Below the pieces are notes generated by a model. The model did no database searches. It saw nothing but the letters and a program-made list of their open reading frames with translations, and was not told the DNA's origin. The translations under genes were made by a program, and so were the position numbers. From Symsagittifera roscoffensis (Eukaryota > Xenacoelomorpha > Acoela > Convolutidae): a stretch of DNA of 64,000 bases. The DNA is taken from NCBI RefSeq assembly GCF_963678635.1, contig NC_087064.1, positions 60,212,338 to 60,276,337 of the forward strand, written 5' to 3'. Shown here in pieces: positions 63,268 to 64,000 of this stretch; the first letter of the stretch is position 1; each line of letters opens with the position of its first letter.

Positions 63268-64000
63268 CAATATATCAAAATGCTTCTCTCAACCAATTAA
63301 TTACGTTTGTACATAAGTTTAAAGACTAAAGGACCTCAATTTTCATAGATTATTTATCACATTTTTACCGAGATTTGAAAAATTTAAATTCTTTTTTATT
63401 GATTACCTGTCCAGCAAGCGCTTACAAAATGGTTCATATTGCTCTTCTTTTCGTAGCAACATAATAAGTGAAATACTAAAAGTCAGAGAATTTTAATTGG
63501 GAAGCTAATTTTACACAAAAAAATTAATTGAAAGCTATTAAAACTCACTCTGAGTTTCAAATTTAAATTAATACGCAAAGTCAAAAATGAAAATCCAATA
63601 ATCTCAATCTCAATTTCAAAAATAAATAAGATTCAAAAACTCCTGCGTTTTTTTGCAACTTTTTTAGCTTTCGTTTTTTCTTTGGTGCTAAAAATAGAGA
63701 AGAAGAGAAGGGGTCGAGTTTTCCATGTGGTTACTCACTGTTGCTACAGTGGTACAGGGGTGCGCGTTTGAGTTGAGCAACCTGATTCATCAAGCCATGG
63801 TGACACTGCAGGAGAAGATTCAGCTTGGCTTGCGGGGTAACTAATAATAGTGACTCAATCTTCTCCATTCCCCATAAACGGCCAAAAAATTCAATTTAAT
63901 TTAAGTATTGTAATTGATTTTCATACATAGGAGTAACAACACAATTGTATCTAACAAAAAAAATTCCGAACTTAATAAAGTTGAAATATCAATCTAAACA
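63268..64000. repeat. Direct repeat, copy 2 (runs off the window edge)
   Basis: It aligns with 58055-58786 with one single-base indel and few substitutions. It contains the same structured core: CACTGT/ACAGTG at 63736-63751, and GGAGAAGATT/AATCTTCTCC at 63811-63866. It cuts directly into the Polinton-like block. Confidence 0.9.

Noticed and set aside
1-64000. CRISPR arrays, bacterial operons and rRNA genes
   Set aside because: No such structures are present; tandem repeats here have satellite or minisatellite character without regular unique spacers.

Overview
The window looks like repeat-rich intergenic DNA of an invertebrate animal. It is AT-rich, has no operons and no host gene I can recognise. 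It holds Ty3-type (metavirus) LTR elements, a LINE fragment, a small inverted-repeat transposon, a decayed Polinton/adintovirus-like block, and several satellite and tandem arrays. The species cannot be read from the sequence.

The main feature is a young, very large retrovirus-like Ty3-type element, here called element B, at 30024-48945 (18.9 kb, + strand). Its two 410-bp LTRs read as identical and it is flanked by a 4-bp target duplication, CTAA. In order it carries: a leader with a 77-codon Arg-rich ORF0; a basic 155-codon ORF1; a very long gag-pol (Gag, CCHC knuckle, DSGA protease, YLDD reverse transcriptase, RNase H, then one in-frame TAA, then a D,D-35-E integrase); two small hydrophobic ORFs joined by ATGA; a 378-codon open frame with no methionine codon; an 872-codon envelope-like glycoprotein; and a 601-codon ORF of unknown function, joined to env by ATGA. 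A 1.6-kb 3' region with clustered palindromes follows. From the first small ORF to the last ORF each frame is the -1 frame of the one before, with overlaps of 4, 13 and 4 nt and one 5-nt gap. This suggests one polycistronic or spliced message with coupled translation. A second copy, element A, lies in inverted orientation at 1-5831 and leaves the window inside pol. It agrees in ORF0, ORF1, leader and gag-pol, but differs completely in the 13-nt loop of a hairpin at the end of U5.

Element B sits inside the 3' LTR of an older, decayed 5.9-kb Ty3-type element (24165-49029, target duplication GGGTG). Partial copies of that element and its flank occur at 16666-18960.

Left to right: 1-5831 element A; 5832-9700 AT-rich DNA with hairpins, a fold-back and a tandem array; 9750-13830 a degenerate satellite of about 80 bp with about 1.1-1.2-kb higher-order repeats; 13831-16560 unassigned DNA with a 23-bp minisatellite; 16666-18960 old-element fragments; 18962-20195 LINE fragment; 21132-22041 inverted-repeat element; 22960-23550 tandem repeat; 24165-49029 old element with B nested; 50708-56284 three tandem copies of a 1.87-kb unit; 56200-57060 degenerate repeat; 61444-63240 Polinton-like pseudogenes; 58055-58786 and 63268-64000 a direct repeat with a structured GC-rich core.
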